Source of the DNA: Faeciplasma sp964650705
GTDB taxonomy: Bacteria; Bacillota; Clostridia; Oscillospirales; Ruminococcaceae
Direction: 5' to 3'
NCBI GenBank assembly: GCA_964650705.1
Contig: CAZYUJ010000001.1
Coordinates: 62,001 to 126,000 of the forward strand
Length of the DNA stretch: 64,000 bases
Part shown: one piece after another, positions 26,057 to 34,453 of the stretch
Layout: the number at the start of each line of letters is the position of its first letter
How positions within the stretch are numbered: position 1 is the first letter of the stretch
The notes under the pieces: model-generated
What the model was told of the DNA's origin: nothing
The model's input: the letters and a program-made list of their open reading frames with translations, nothing else
Database searches by the model: none
Program-made: the position numbers and the translations under genes

Positions 26057-27775
26057 TTAGAATCCGAGCATTGCTTTGAATGCAACTGCGATCTTTTGGC
26101 CAAGCTCAACAGCTTCTTCTCTTGTGGAAGCGATAGTCGTGTAATATGCCTTGATCTTGGGCTCGGTTCCCGAAGGACGAAGGATTACGGTTGCGCCGTT
26201 TTCAAGCTTGAAGGTGATAACGTCAGACTTGGGAAGGTCAATAGGCTTAACCTCACCGCTGACAAGATCGGTTTCGGTCTTCTTGAGATAGTCCGAAAGT
26301 CCGACGACCTTGAATCCTGCGATCTCGTTCGGAGTGTTAGCGTGAAGGTTAGCCATGATGTTAGCCATCTGCTCCATACCCGAAGCGCCCTCACAGGTGA
26401 AGCTTGCAACAGTGTGAACATAGTTGCCGTATTTCTTATACATTGCTTCTCTTGCATCCAAAAGGGAAATGCCCTTTGAACGGTAGAATGCAGCCATTTC
26501 ACAGATGAGCATGGATGCCACAACCGCGTCCTTGTCTCTGACGTATGAGCCTGCCAAGTAGCCATAGGATTCTTCGAAGCCGAAGATGCATCTGTGTGCT
26601 TCGCCCTTTGCTTCCAAGAAGCCGATCTGCTCGCCGATGAACTTGAAGCCTGTCAAAACGTTTCTGAGTTCAACGCCATATTCCTTTGCGATCGCCATTG
26701 CGATATCGGTTGAAACGATAGACTTAACAGCAACAGGGTTTTCGGGCATTGTGCCCAAAGCGATTCTTTCCTTGCATATGTATTCGAGGAGCATTGCGCC
26801 GACTTCATTACCGCTGAAGAGGACATAGTTGCCGTCTCCGTCGGGAACGGCGATACCCACACGGTCACAGTCAGGGTCGGTTGCCAAAAGAAGGTCAGGC
26901 TTAACAGTCTTGCAAAGCTCAAGACCTAAATGCAAAGCTTCGGTGATCTCGGGGTTGGGGAAGGGACAGGTGGGGAAGTTTCCGTCGGGATATTCCTGTT
27001 CGGGAACAACGGTAACGTCGCTGATGCCGATCCTCTTCAAAATTGCTCTGACGGGCTTGTTACCTGTACCGTTAAGAGGAGTGTAAACGACCTTCAATCC
27101 TGCGGTCTTGGAAGCCTCGGGATGAACCTGCTGCTTTTCAACTTCGTCAAGATAAGCTTCGATAACGTCGTCGGAGATGAGCTCGATCATTCCCGACTTA
27201 ACGCCTTCATCGAAGTCAACGAGCTTTGCTCCGCCGAACATAGCAACGTCGTTGATCTTTGAAAGAACGATGTCAGCAGCTTCGATGGTCATCTGACAGC
27301 CGTCTTCACCGTATGCCTTATATCCGTTATATTTCGCAGGGTTGTGAGATGCTGTGCAAACGATACCTGCCTTGCAGCCGAGGGTTCTTACTGCCCAGGA
27401 GAGCATAGGTGTGGGCATAAGCTCGGGATAGATATATGCCTTGATCCCGTTTCCTGCCAATACACGGGCTGCTTCACGTGCAAAAACGTCGGATTTGATT
27501 CTTGAGTCATAAGCGATTGCAACGGATGCGTTTTCAAATGCACCGTTTACATAGTCTGCCAAGCCTTGGGTCGCACGGCGGATGGTATAGATGTTAAGTC
27601 TGAAGCATCCTGCTCCGATAACACCTCTCAAGCCGCCTGTACCGAATTCGAGGTCGCGATAAAATCTGTCCTTGATGGCTTCTTCGTCGCCCTCAATAGC
27701 CTTGAGTTCGTTAACAAGGTCCTCATCTTCGGTCGCATTTTCAAGCCAAAGCTTGTAAAGTTCGAGTTCTTTCAT
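26057..27775 (-). CDS. Phosphoglucomutase/phosphomannomutase (PgcA-type)
   Basis: Alpha-D-phosphohexomutase that interconverts hexose 1- and 6-phosphates, feeding glycolysis and cell-wall sugar synthesis. It has 572 residues in the four-domain layout: G-T-G-G-L-R-G near the N-terminus, the phosphoserine loop T-A-S-H-N-P (about 140-147), the metal loop D-P-D-C-D-R (about 300) and the sugar loop F-E-E-S-Y-G-Y. R-P-S-G-T-E-P-K is the C-terminal phosphate-binding motif. All active-site motifs are intact. The start follows AAGGGAGAAAAATATA. It is transcribed alone, with a terminator after it. Confidence 0.95.
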   Translation of the reverse strand: MKELELYKLWLENATEDEDLVNELKAIEGDEEAIKDRFYRDLEFGTGGLRGVIGAGCFRLNIYTIRRATQGLADYVNGAFENASVAIAYDSRIKSDVFAREAARVLAGNGIKAYIYPELMPTPMLSWAVRTLGCKAGIVCTASHNPAKYNGYKAYGEDGCQMTIEAADIVLSKINDVAMFGGAKLVDFDEGVKSGMIELISDDVIEAYLDEVEKQQVHPEASKTAGLKVVYTPLNGTGNKPVRAILKRIGISDVTVVPEQEYPDGNFPTCPFPNPEITEALHLGLELCKTVKPDLLLATDPDCDRVGIAVPDGDGNYVLFSGNEVGAMLLEYICKERIALGTMPENPVAVKSIVSTDIAMAIAKEYGVELRNVLTGFKFIGEQIGFLEAKGEAHRCIFGFEESYGYLAGSYVRDKDAVVASMLICEMAAFYRSKGISLLDAREAMYKKYGNYVHTVASFTCEGASGMEQMANIMANLHANTPNEIAGFKVVGLSDYLKKTETDLVSGEVKPIDLPKSDVITFKLENGATVILRPSGTEPKIKAYYTTIASTREEAVELGQKIAVAFKAMLGF

Positions 27776-27973
27776 TATATTTTTCTCCCTTCAATTATTA
27801 TAACGCCATGGTTAAATATAGTATATATCTAATCCTCGCTCAGTTCAAGTGCATTTTGATATTTTTGTATAACTTGCTACAAGATTTTGTTAAGCTTGCA
27901 ATGGTCGGTTGCGCCTTTGGCACCATGCGCTCTCTCAACTGACTTCTCTTATACACTTTATCTTCGAAAACAG

Positions 27974-28002
27974 TTGAAATAGCGCTTGGAATGGTGTAAT
28001 AT
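27974..28002 (+). promoter_or_regulatory. Sigma-A promoter of YifB-like gene
   Basis: TTGAAA (27974-27979), 17-bp spacer, TAATAT (27997-28002), about 30 bases before the start codon. Confidence 0.7.
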
Positions 28003-28031
28003 GGTTATATCAATGAAAGGCAGGGAAAATT

Positions 28032-29564
28032 ATGTTTTGCAAAGTACAAAGCTGCGGTCTTATCGGAATGAATGCTTTCTCGGTCGATGTCGAGATCGAG
28101 CTCAGCAAGGGGATCGAGCGCTTCGATATCGTCGGACTTGCCGACGTTTCCGTAAAAGAATCCCGTGAGAGGATAAAAGCGGCTTTCCGCTCATCTAACT
28201 TCAGGTTTCCGAGTGCAAACATCGTCGTAAACCTTGCTCCTGCCGATGTCAAAAAGGGCGGCTCCAGCCATGATGTTGCGATTGCCGTTGCGGTTTTGTG
28301 TGCAACGTCATATATCTCCGAGGATGCCGTTTCAAGCAGCGTATTTATCGGTGAGCTTTCTTTGGGCGGCGATCTTCGCCCTGTGAACGGAATTTTGCCG
28401 ATGGTCATCCTGGCGAAAAAACAGGGGATAAAGCGAGTTTATGTTCCCATAGATAACGCTTTTGAGGCTTCGGTCATCGACGGAGTTGAGGTCTATGGAG
28501 TCTCCACTCTCGGTCAGCTTGCCGACCACCTTATGGGACTTACTTATATCGATAAGATGCCGCCTTATGTTCCGAAGATAAGTGATTACAGCGAGGCACT
28601 CGATTTTTGTGATGTCAAAGGTCAGCAGTCTGCCAAAAAAGCGCTCGAGGTTGCCGCTTGCGGCGGTCATAACGTCATCATGATCGGCGCTCCCGGCTCG
28701 GGCAAGAGCATGCTCGCAAAGCGCCTGCCATCAATACTTCCCGCAATGACCTTTGAGGAAGCCATCGAAACCACAAATGTATATTCAATAGCGGGACAGA
28801 TAGATAAAAATGCGCCGCTTATTACTCAGCGCCCCTTCCGTTCGCCTCATCACACCGTTTCGTCAGCGGGACTTACCGGCGGCGGAACGATCCCCCGACC
28901 GGGCGAGATATCGCTCGCGCATAACGGGCTGTTGTTCTTGGATGAGCTTGCTGAGTTCGCACGTCCCACGCTTGAGATCCTGCGTCAGCCGATCGAGGAC
29001 AAAAAGGTCACGATCTCCCGTGCGTCCGGAACGATAACATATCCTTGTGATACCATGCTCGTTGCCGCAATGAATCCCTGCCCCTGCGGATATTACGGTC
29101 ACCCGACTAAAAAATGCATCTGCTCTCAAAGACAGGTCTCGCAGTATTTATCGAAAATTTCAGGGCCGCTTTTGGACAGATTTGACCTTCATATCGAGGT
29201 TGCACCCGTCGAATACGATTCGATATCATCAACCAAAAAGGAAGAGTCGAGTGCCGCTGTCCGTGAGAGAGTTCAGCGTGCTCGTGAGATCCAGCTTGAA
29301 CGCTTCAAAGGCACGAGGATCACTTGTAATGCGCGCATCACTTCGGATATTCTGCACGATGTCTGTCCTGTCACAGAAGAGGCAAACCGCCAGCTAAAGG
29401 ATGTTTTTGAGCGCTTGGGTCTTTCTGCGCGTGCATATGACAAGATATTGAAGGTTGCCCGAACTATTGCAGATATGGACGGCGCCGAGGTCATCGACCG
29501 CAAGCATATCGCTCAGGCAGTGAGATACAGAAGCCTCGACCGAAAGTATTGGGCAAACGGCTGA
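28032..29564 (+). CDS. YifB/ComM-family AAA+ ATPase (Mg-chelatase-like)
   Basis: The 510-residue protein has an N-terminal Lon-like domain (about 20-125, with S-S-H-D-V-A-I-A-V-A), a Mg-chelatase-type AAA+ core with Walker A G-A-P-G-S-G-K-S-M-L-A and Walker B G-L-L-F-L-D-E-L, a zinc-like cluster N-P-C-P-C-G-Y-Y-G-H...C-x-C, and a C-terminal helical domain. In transformable bacteria the family (ComM) extends recombination by branch-migration helicase activity. No other competence gene is adjacent. Full length and intact. Confidence 0.93.
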   Translation: MFCKVQSCGLIGMNAFSVDVEIELSKGIERFDIVGLADVSVKESRERIKAAFRSSNFRFPSANIVVNLAPADVKKGGSSHDVAIAVAVLCATSYISEDAVSSSVFIGELSLGGDLRPVNGILPMVILAKKQGIKRVYVPIDNAFEASVIDGVEVYGVSTLGQLADHLMGLTYIDKMPPYVPKISDYSEALDFCDVKGQQSAKKALEVAACGGHNVIMIGAPGSGKSMLAKRLPSILPAMTFEEAIETTNVYSIAGQIDKNAPLITQRPFRSPHHTVSSAGLTGGGTIPRPGEISLAHNGLLFLDELAEFARPTLEILRQPIEDKKVTISRASGTITYPCDTMLVAAMNPCPCGYYGHPTKKCICSQRQVSQYLSKISGPLLDRFDLHIEVAPVEYDSISSTKKEESSAAVRERVQRAREIQLERFKGTRITCNARITSDILHDVCPVTEEANRQLKDVFERLGLSARAYDKILKVARTIADMDGAEVIDRKHIAQAVRYRSLDRKYWANG

Positions 29565-29595
29565 CCGAGCCGTATTGTATGAAGTTTTTTATACG

Positions 29596-29619
29596 CATTT
29601 TGTATATAACAAAGAATCC
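29596..29619 (+). repeat. 24-bp direct repeat, left copy
   Basis: The word beginning CATTTTGTATATAACAAAG is repeated exactly at 30519-30542. Similarity extends imperfectly upstream (AAG[C]TTTTTT...ATAC) to about 40 bases. The two copies bracket the AT-rich acetyltransferase cassette. Confidence 0.85.
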
Positions 29620-29665
29620 GTCTAAGCGTATAATAAATATAATAAGGAAAGGTAGGGCTGACATA

Positions 29666-29722
29666 ATGATGAAAAATTATAACATAGGCAGGAGGCTCTA
29701 TGAGTGACTCCTGAAGAAGGAG
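29666..29722 (+). promoter_or_regulatory. Candidate translational attenuator (14-codon leader ORF and alternative hairpins)
   Basis: A short frame at 29666-29707 (M-M-K-N-Y-N-I-G-R-R-L-Y-E) has a GGAAAGGTAGGG-type site upstream. CAGGAG (689-694 of this kilobase block, 29689-29694) can pair with CTCCTG (29708-29713). Alternatively CTCCT (29708-29712) can pair with AGGAG (29718-29722), which is the ribosome binding site of the acetyltransferase. This three-segment layout resembles erm/cat-type attenuators. It is a reading by eye and the stems are short. Confidence 0.4.
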
Positions 29723-29726
29723 AAAT

Positions 29727-30320
29727 ATGATGAATATTATAATCAGATTAGAAAAAGAACAAGATTATCGCCGAGTAGAAGAAGTGACTAAAAGTGCTTT
29801 TGGATATCCTGAAAGAATTGAACGAGGACAAATAGGTTGTCCTTACGAACATTGGATGGTTAATGAACTACGAAAAAGAGATGGTATTCCTTCTTTGAGT
29901 TTAGTTGCTGTAGTTGATGAAAATATTGTAGGTCACATTATTTGTAGTAAGGCAGAAGTTAGGTCAATAAACGGAATAACACCAGTTTTGAATATTGGTC
30001 CAATTAGTGTATTGCCTGAATATCAAAGGAACGGTATAGGCAAAGCTCTTATAACCAATATGATTGATAAAGCAAAACAATTGGGATATGGTGCGATTTT
30101 ATTTTTTGGTCGACCTGAGTATTATCCGCAGTTCGGATTTAAGGAAGCTTCATTATTTGGAATAACAGATTCTAATGGGTATAACTATCCTGCATTTATG
30201 GGAATGGAGTTAATACCAAAGTATTTAGCGAATGCTTATGGTGGAAAGTATTATGAGTCAGATATATATGATGATGAGCTTAATAGAGATGTTGTAAAAG
30301 AGTTTGATAAGAACTTTTAG
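29727..30320 (+). CDS. GNAT acetyltransferase, horizontally acquired
   Basis: The 197-residue protein is a single GNAT domain with I-G-P-I-S-V-L-P-E-Y-Q-R-N-G-I-G-K-A-L (acetyl-CoA loop) and the typical Y-Y-P-Q-F-G-F-K-E-A near the end. It resembles the YhbS-like predicted acetyltransferases; the substrate is unknown. Codons are strongly AT-rich (AAA, ATT, GAA, TTA), unlike every neighbour, which points to recent transfer. It is bracketed by an exact 24-bp direct repeat and followed by its own terminator (30396-30437). A ribosome binding site AAGGAG precedes two adjacent ATGs at 29727 and 29730. Confidence 0.9.
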   Translation: MMNIIIRLEKEQDYRRVEEVTKSAFGYPERIERGQIGCPYEHWMVNELRKRDGIPSLSLVAVVDENIVGHIICSKAEVRSINGITPVLNIGPISVLPEYQRNGIGKALITNMIDKAKQLGYGAILFFGRPEYYPQFGFKEASLFGITDSNGYNYPAFMGMELIPKYLANAYGGKYYESDIYDDELNRDVVKEFDKNF

Positions 30321-30395
30321 CAACAAATTCCAATTTATCAAACAGTAAGGGTACACTTCTATACATAGCGTCCTGCCCGTAGTGCGAACAACGAT

Positions 30396-30437
30396 AAAAG
30401 CCAAGCTGCGAAACGCAACTTGGCTTTAACTGTTTTA
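30396..30437 (+). terminator. Terminator of the acquired acetyltransferase
   Basis: AAAGCCAAG-(CTGCGAAACGCAA)-CTTGGCTTT, with an inner TGCG/CGCA pair, followed by a modest T run. Confidence 0.75.
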
Positions 30438-30453
30438 CGAAGCTCCGCCTTAT

Positions 30454-30612
30454 GGCGGATTCTTTCATTTTTAGCTCGCTCCGCGTAAACTGTAAAAAAG
30501 CGAAGCTTTTTTCATACACATTTTGTATATAACAAAGAATCCACCTGAAAGGTGGATTCTTTCATTTTTAGCTCGCCTCGCGTAAACTGTAAAAAAGCGA
30601 AGCTTTTTTCAT
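30454..30612. repeat. Two 62-bp direct repeats and a second 24-bp copy between them
   Basis: Near-identical 62-bp units lie at 30454-30515 and 30551-30612. Each runs from GG(C/T)GGATTCTTTC through TAGCTCGC to AAAGCGAAGCTTTTTTCAT and contains the palindrome AAAAAAGCGAAGCTTTTTT. The right copy of the 24-bp repeat (30519-30542) lies between them. AAAGAATCCACC (30534-30545) pairs with GGTGGATTCTTT, a terminator-like hairpin. The remaining bases of the 320-base gap hold the cassette's terminator and the hairpin behind argS. Confidence 0.85.
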
Positions 30613-30639
30613 TTTAAGTTCACAAAGTGAACTTAAAAT
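30611..30639 (-). terminator. Perfect hairpin directly behind argS
   Basis: ATTTTAAGTTCAC pairs perfectly with GTGAACTTAAAAT across a three-base loop. It starts two bases after the argS stop codon. It has no long T tail on the minus strand, so it may protect the 3' end rather than terminate. Confidence 0.6.
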
Positions 30640-30640
30640 T

Positions 30641-32398
30641 TTACATATTCTCAACATACTCAATCGCCAAAACATCCAAGTGCTTTGTCAAAAGAGCTCT
30701 TGTTACAAGTGAGAGCGCCAGCCAGCTCTGCTTCTTGACGTCATCCTGTTCGTTAAGAATGTGGTTGTCGTGATAGAAACGGGAGAAGGCTGTTGCGATG
30801 TTATAAGCATTATCACAGACCGTCGAGGGTGTCATCTCGTCGAATGCACGCTGGAACACCTCGCCCGAAAGCGCTAACGTAAGCGCAAGCTCACGCTCAA
30901 TATCCGTATAGATTCCGCTGACTTCCCGCTTTTCGTCATATGCGATATCAGCCTTTTTAAGGATCGAATTGATACGGGTTACGGTATAGAGCAAATATGT
31001 TCCCGTCTTTCCGTCGAACGAAAGGAACTTGTCAAGATCGAAGACATAGTCCTTTGTCGGATGGTTCGACAGATCGCCGAACTTGATTGCCGCAACGCCG
31101 ATCTTCTGTGCAATTTCAGCCTTGTCGCCGCTGATATATTCCGAATCCTTGAGCTTTTCAAGTGCGCCCTCGGTCGCAATGTTTATAAGGTCACTCAAGC
31201 GCATAACACCGCCGTCACGGGTCTTGAAGGGCTTGCCGTCCGAGCCGTTCATAGTGCCGAAGCCCAAGAATTTAAGTTCAACACTGTCTTCAACGATGCC
31301 TGCTTTCTTTGCACAGCGGAACACCTGAGTGAAGTGAAGTGCCTGGCGCTTATCGGTCAGATACCAAATTCGGTCGGGGTCAAAGTCTTTTCTTCTTTGA
31401 ATGATGGTCGCAAGGTCGGTTGTAGCATAAATGTTCGAGCCGTCAGCTTTTTTGATGATAGCCGGAGGCATATCTATCTTATCCGACTCTTCGGCAACAT
31501 CAACGACCATTGCGCCGTCAGACTCATACAAAAGACCTTTATCGTTCAAAGTGTCAACCAATTCGTCGATATAGTCATAAGCATCGCTTTCGCCATACCA
31601 AAGGTCGAAGTGAACATCAAGCTTGTCATAGCTTGCCTTGGCGTCATCGACGGAAATTTTAACGATTTCCTTTCTGAGGGCTTCATAGCCGGGGTGGCGT
31701 TCCTGGAAAAGGCAGACGATTTGGTGAGCCTTTTCCTTGAATTCGGGATCTTCCTTGCTCTTTGCGCTGGCAAAGGGATAGATCTCGTTAAGTTCTTTGG
31801 CATCAAGCTCTGGCATATTATCCTTTTCGGGATCAAAATCGGGCTTAAAGCAAGCCCATTCAGGATGACGCTCCATATATTCTGCAATGCAAAGACCTAT
31901 AGGTGTGCCCCAGTCGCCGAGGTGAACGTCTCCGATGACCTTTCTTCCCGTTGCTCTTGCAATTCTCTTGATAGCCTCACCGATGATAGCCGAGCGCAAG
32001 TGACCGATGTGCAACGGCTTTGCAACGTTAGGCCCGCCGTAGTCGAGAACGATCGTCTCCTCGTTTTCAGCCTGAGGGATGCCAAGGTTCTTATCCAAAG
32101 CGATCTCATTAATATAGCTCGCCAAGAATTCGTCCGTTAAGGTGAGGTTCAAGAAGCCGGGGTTTGCGACCTCGACCTTCGAGAATATGTCGCTTGTCTC
32201 AAGTCTTGCCTTAACGTCGTTTGCGATCATGAACGGAGCTTTTTTATAGAGCTTTGCGCCCGCAAAAGCACCGTTGCACTGAAATTGGCAAAGGTCCATT
32301 CTGTCCGAAACGGTAACAACGCCCAGTTTCGGGTCATATCCCGATTCCTCAAACGCATTCGCCACCACTTCAGAAAGAAGCGAAGTAATCTTTTTCAT
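30641..32398 (-). CDS. argS: Arginyl-tRNA synthetase
   Basis: Class I synthetase that charges tRNA-Arg, about 585 residues. I start at the ATG at 32398 (M-K-K-I-T-S-L); an ATG 18 bases upstream lacks a ribosome binding site. It has the N-terminal Add-1 domain (about 1-95), then the catalytic domain with V-A-K-P-L-H-I-G-H-L-R-S (HIGH) and Y-A-T-T-D-L, and the C-terminal DALR anticodon-binding domain with F-Y-H-D-N-H-I-L. As in most ArgRS there is no canonical KMSKS. It is monocistronic, with a promoter at 32440-32468. Confidence 0.97.
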   Translation of the reverse strand: MKKITSLLSEVVANAFEESGYDPKLGVVTVSDRMDLCQFQCNGAFAGAKLYKKAPFMIANDVKARLETSDIFSKVEVANPGFLNLTLTDEFLASYINEIALDKNLGIPQAENEETIVLDYGGPNVAKPLHIGHLRSAIIGEAIKRIARATGRKVIGDVHLGDWGTPIGLCIAEYMERHPEWACFKPDFDPEKDNMPELDAKELNEIYPFASAKSKEDPEFKEKAHQIVCLFQERHPGYEALRKEIVKISVDDAKASYDKLDVHFDLWYGESDAYDYIDELVDTLNDKGLLYESDGAMVVDVAEESDKIDMPPAIIKKADGSNIYATTDLATIIQRRKDFDPDRIWYLTDKRQALHFTQVFRCAKKAGIVEDSVELKFLGFGTMNGSDGKPFKTRDGGVMRLSDLINIATEGALEKLKDSEYISGDKAEIAQKIGVAAIKFGDLSNHPTKDYVFDLDKFLSFDGKTGTYLLYTVTRINSILKKADIAYDEKREVSGIYTDIERELALTLALSGEVFQRAFDEMTPSTVCDNAYNIATAFSRFYHDNHILNEQDDVKKQSWLALSLVTRALLTKHLDVLAIEYVENM

Positions 32399-32439
32399 AT
32401 TTTGTCCCACTTTCATTTATATAATGCTGTCAACTATTT

Positions 32440-32468
32440 ATAATATCATATTACAGTCTATTTTGCAA
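32440..32468 (-). promoter_or_regulatory. argS: Sigma-A promoter of argS
   Basis: Minus strand TTGCAA (32463-32468), 17-bp spacer, TATTAT (32440-32445). A second possible -35 TTGACA follows downstream. No T-box is seen in the short leader. Confidence 0.75.
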
Positions 32469-32479
32469 GCAGGGGAAAG

Positions 32480-33247
32480 TCACATCCGAGCCGCAATATC
32501 CAAGCAAAGCATCAGAGCTTTTTCGAGAGAATCAGAGCCCCAGCTTCGCTCGTCGTATTCATGCACATTTGCGAGGCTGTCAGCAGTATACAAAAGCTGA
32601 CCGAACTCTATCCCCCTGAACTCGGCGCATGCCGCAAGTGCCGAGCATTCCATCTCAACAACAGCGCACCCTTCAGCCTTGCGATATTCTACCAGCTCCT
32701 TTGTCTCTCTGAAAAATCCGTCAGTTGACCACGTTGTACACTCTGTATACGGAAGTCCTTTTTCGGTCAATACCTTTTTGATGGCCCCAAGGACTGTGCC
32801 CCGAAGCTCGATAAATCTTGCCGGCGGCAGATAGTGATAAGATGTTCCCTCGTCTCTTAACGCCTTTGTCGGAACTAAAAATGTATTTTCGGGCAGCGGT
32901 AAAAGAGCTCCGCACGAGCCCGTTGCGATGACCTTCTTAACTCCGTAGCCTATGAGCCAGTCGAGTATCTGAACCGAAGGCGCCGCACCGACAGGCGCTT
33001 GGCAAAGACAAATGTCTGTGCCTTTGTAATTTGTCACATAAACCGGGTATCTCTTTGTTATTGAGATAAACTCAGCAGCCTCTAACGCTCCTGTAGCTTT
33101 TGCATAATTATCAACAGTTTCACCCAAAAATGCGAATACAGCACATTCCGGCAATTTCACCGAAATACCTTCGTGATCCGGATTGAAAACCGCAGTTTTA
33201 CAGCTATCGTATTCTAATATCGGGATCTCGTTTTTAATGATCGACAT
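32480..33247 (-). CDS. Nucleoside phosphorylase (PNP/UDP family)
   Basis: The 255-residue protein starts at the ATG at 33247, behind GAGGTGAGACAA. It carries the phosphorylase-superfamily signatures: a phosphate-binding region with A-T-G-S-C-G-A-L-L-P and the purine/ribose-binding V-V-E-M-E-C-S-A-L-A-A-C-A. It therefore cleaves a nucleoside with phosphate; whether uridine or a purine nucleoside cannot be decided by eye. It is on the argS strand but separated by the argS promoter. Confidence 0.85.
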   Translation of the reverse strand: MSIIKNEIPILEYDSCKTAVFNPDHEGISVKLPECAVFAFLGETVDNYAKATGALEAAEFISITKRYPVYVTNYKGTDICLCQAPVGAAPSVQILDWLIGYGVKKVIATGSCGALLPLPENTFLVPTKALRDEGTSYHYLPPARFIELRGTVLGAIKKVLTEKGLPYTECTTWSTDGFFRETKELVEYRKAEGCAVVEMECSALAACAEFRGIEFGQLLYTADSLANVHEYDERSWGSDSLEKALMLCLDIAARM

Positions 33248-33324
33248 TTGTCTCACCTCATTCATTATTGATTTTTTCATTATATCGCAACACCTATCAA
33301 TTTGCAAGATTTTTTATTTGCCCC

Positions 33325-33353
33325 TTGACAAACAGCTTTCAATATGATATCAT
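33325..33353 (+). promoter_or_regulatory. Sigma-A promoter of SPFH-RHH operon
   Basis: TTGACA (33325-33330), 17-bp spacer, TATCAT (33348-33353). Confidence 0.85.
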
Positions 33354-33363
33354 TTTGATATCA
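33345..33363 (+). promoter_or_regulatory. Tandem palindromic operator TGATATCA-TTT-TGATATCA
   Basis: Two perfect 8-bp palindromes, 33345-33352 and 33356-33363, 11 bp apart centre to centre, overlap the -10 box. Tandem short palindromes are typical targets of ribbon-helix-helix dimers (MetJ, CopG, Arc). The second gene of this operon encodes such a protein, so autoregulation is likely but not shown. Confidence 0.6.
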
Positions 33364-33418
33364 CAAGAGAACGGCGCACTCTCTTGATGACATTTTACAA
33401 GTGATTGGAGTAATTATC

Positions 33419-34450
33419 ATGACAGAAAAGGTTCTATCAAACCGCAAAAACGGCATGGCAGTAATGCTTTTGACCGCAATTGTTTATATCGCAATGGTTG
33501 CTTTGTTCATCCTCACAGTCGTTTGGGCAGAGGATAACGGATATAGCGCTTTGCCCATCGCATTGCTCGTTGTAACAGGCATCTGGATGTGCTTCGGCTG
33601 GATCCCTTTCATGGGGTTGAAGGTCTTGAAGCCTCAGGAAGCTTTGGTCTTGACCCTCTTCGGTAAATACGTCGGCACTCTCAAGGAAGACGGCTTCTAC
33701 GCAGTCAATCCCTTCTGCGTTGCGGTTAACCCCGCCGCAAAGACAAAGCTCAATCAGTCGGGCGACGTTGACGGCGCTCACAAGACCCCCGTTGTAATCA
33801 ATTCCGCATCGGGAACAGTAGATGTTAAGCCTGTCAACAACAAGATCTCCCTCAAGATAATGACCCTTAACAACGCCCGTCAGAAGATAAACGACTGCCT
33901 CGGAAACCCTGTCGAGATCGGAATCGCTGTTATGTGGCGAGTTGTCGACACTGCAAGAGCTGTATTTAACGTAGATAACTATAAGGAATATCTCTCACTC
34001 CAGTGCGACTCCGCACTCCGCGAGATAGTCAAGATCTATCCTTATGACGTTGCTCCCAATGTCGATACCACCGGCGACGGTCAGGCTGACGAAGGAAGCT
34101 TGCGCGGCTCAAGCGAAGTCGTGGCTGAAAGAATCCGCAATCAGATCCAAGATAAGGTCAAGGACGCAGGTCTTGAGATTATTGAAGCAAAAATAACCTA
34201 TCTTGCTTATGCTCCCGAGATCGCAGCAGTTATGCTTCAGCGTCAGCAGGCAAGTGCTATCATCGACGCAAGAAAGATGATCGTTGACGGCGCTGTTGGT
34301 ATGGTCGAAATGGCACTTGAACGCCTTAACGAAGGCGGAATGGTCGAGCTTGATGAGGAGCGCAAAGCGGCAATGGTATCTAATTTGTTAGTTGTACTTT
34401 GCGGCAACCACGACGCGCAGCCTGTGGTCAACTCGGGCAGCTTATATTAA
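33419..34450 (+). CDS. SPFH/band 7 domain membrane protein
   Basis: The 343-residue protein has two adjacent N-terminal hydrophobic segments (about 15-35 and 42-65), then an SPFH/prohibitin domain (about 70-290) with Y-P-Y-D (about 205), L-R-G-S-S-E-V-V-A-E-R-I-R-N-Q-I and A-P-E-I-A-A-V-M-L-Q-R-Q-Q-A. It should be a membrane-microdomain scaffold of the flotillin/stomatin type. The ATG at 33419 has TTGGAG eight bases upstream. The small RHH gene begins three bases after its stop codon, an arrangement I recognise as common for this subgroup in clostridia. Confidence 0.9.
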   Translation: MTEKVLSNRKNGMAVMLLTAIVYIAMVALFILTVVWAEDNGYSALPIALLVVTGIWMCFGWIPFMGLKVLKPQEALVLTLFGKYVGTLKEDGFYAVNPFCVAVNPAAKTKLNQSGDVDGAHKTPVVINSASGTVDVKPVNNKISLKIMTLNNARQKINDCLGNPVEIGIAVMWRVVDTARAVFNVDNYKEYLSLQCDSALREIVKIYPYDVAPNVDTTGDGQADEGSLRGSSEVVAERIRNQIQDKVKDAGLEIIEAKITYLAYAPEIAAVMLQRQQASAIIDARKMIVDGAVGMVEMALERLNEGGMVELDEERKAAMVSNLLVVLCGNHDAQPVVNSGSLY

Positions 34451-34453
34451 GCG

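Noticed and set aside
27776..28031. Small RNA or tRNA between the phosphohexomutase and YifB genes
   Set aside because: No cloverleaf, conserved RNA core or terminator could be found; only the YifB promoter is supported.
29580..30612. Insertion sequence carrying the acetyltransferase
   Set aside because: No transposase frame and no terminal inverted repeats at the borders; only direct repeats are seen.
31061..32140. 359-residue open frame antisense to argS
   Set aside because: Fully inside a secure argS gene; no start signal and no motif.
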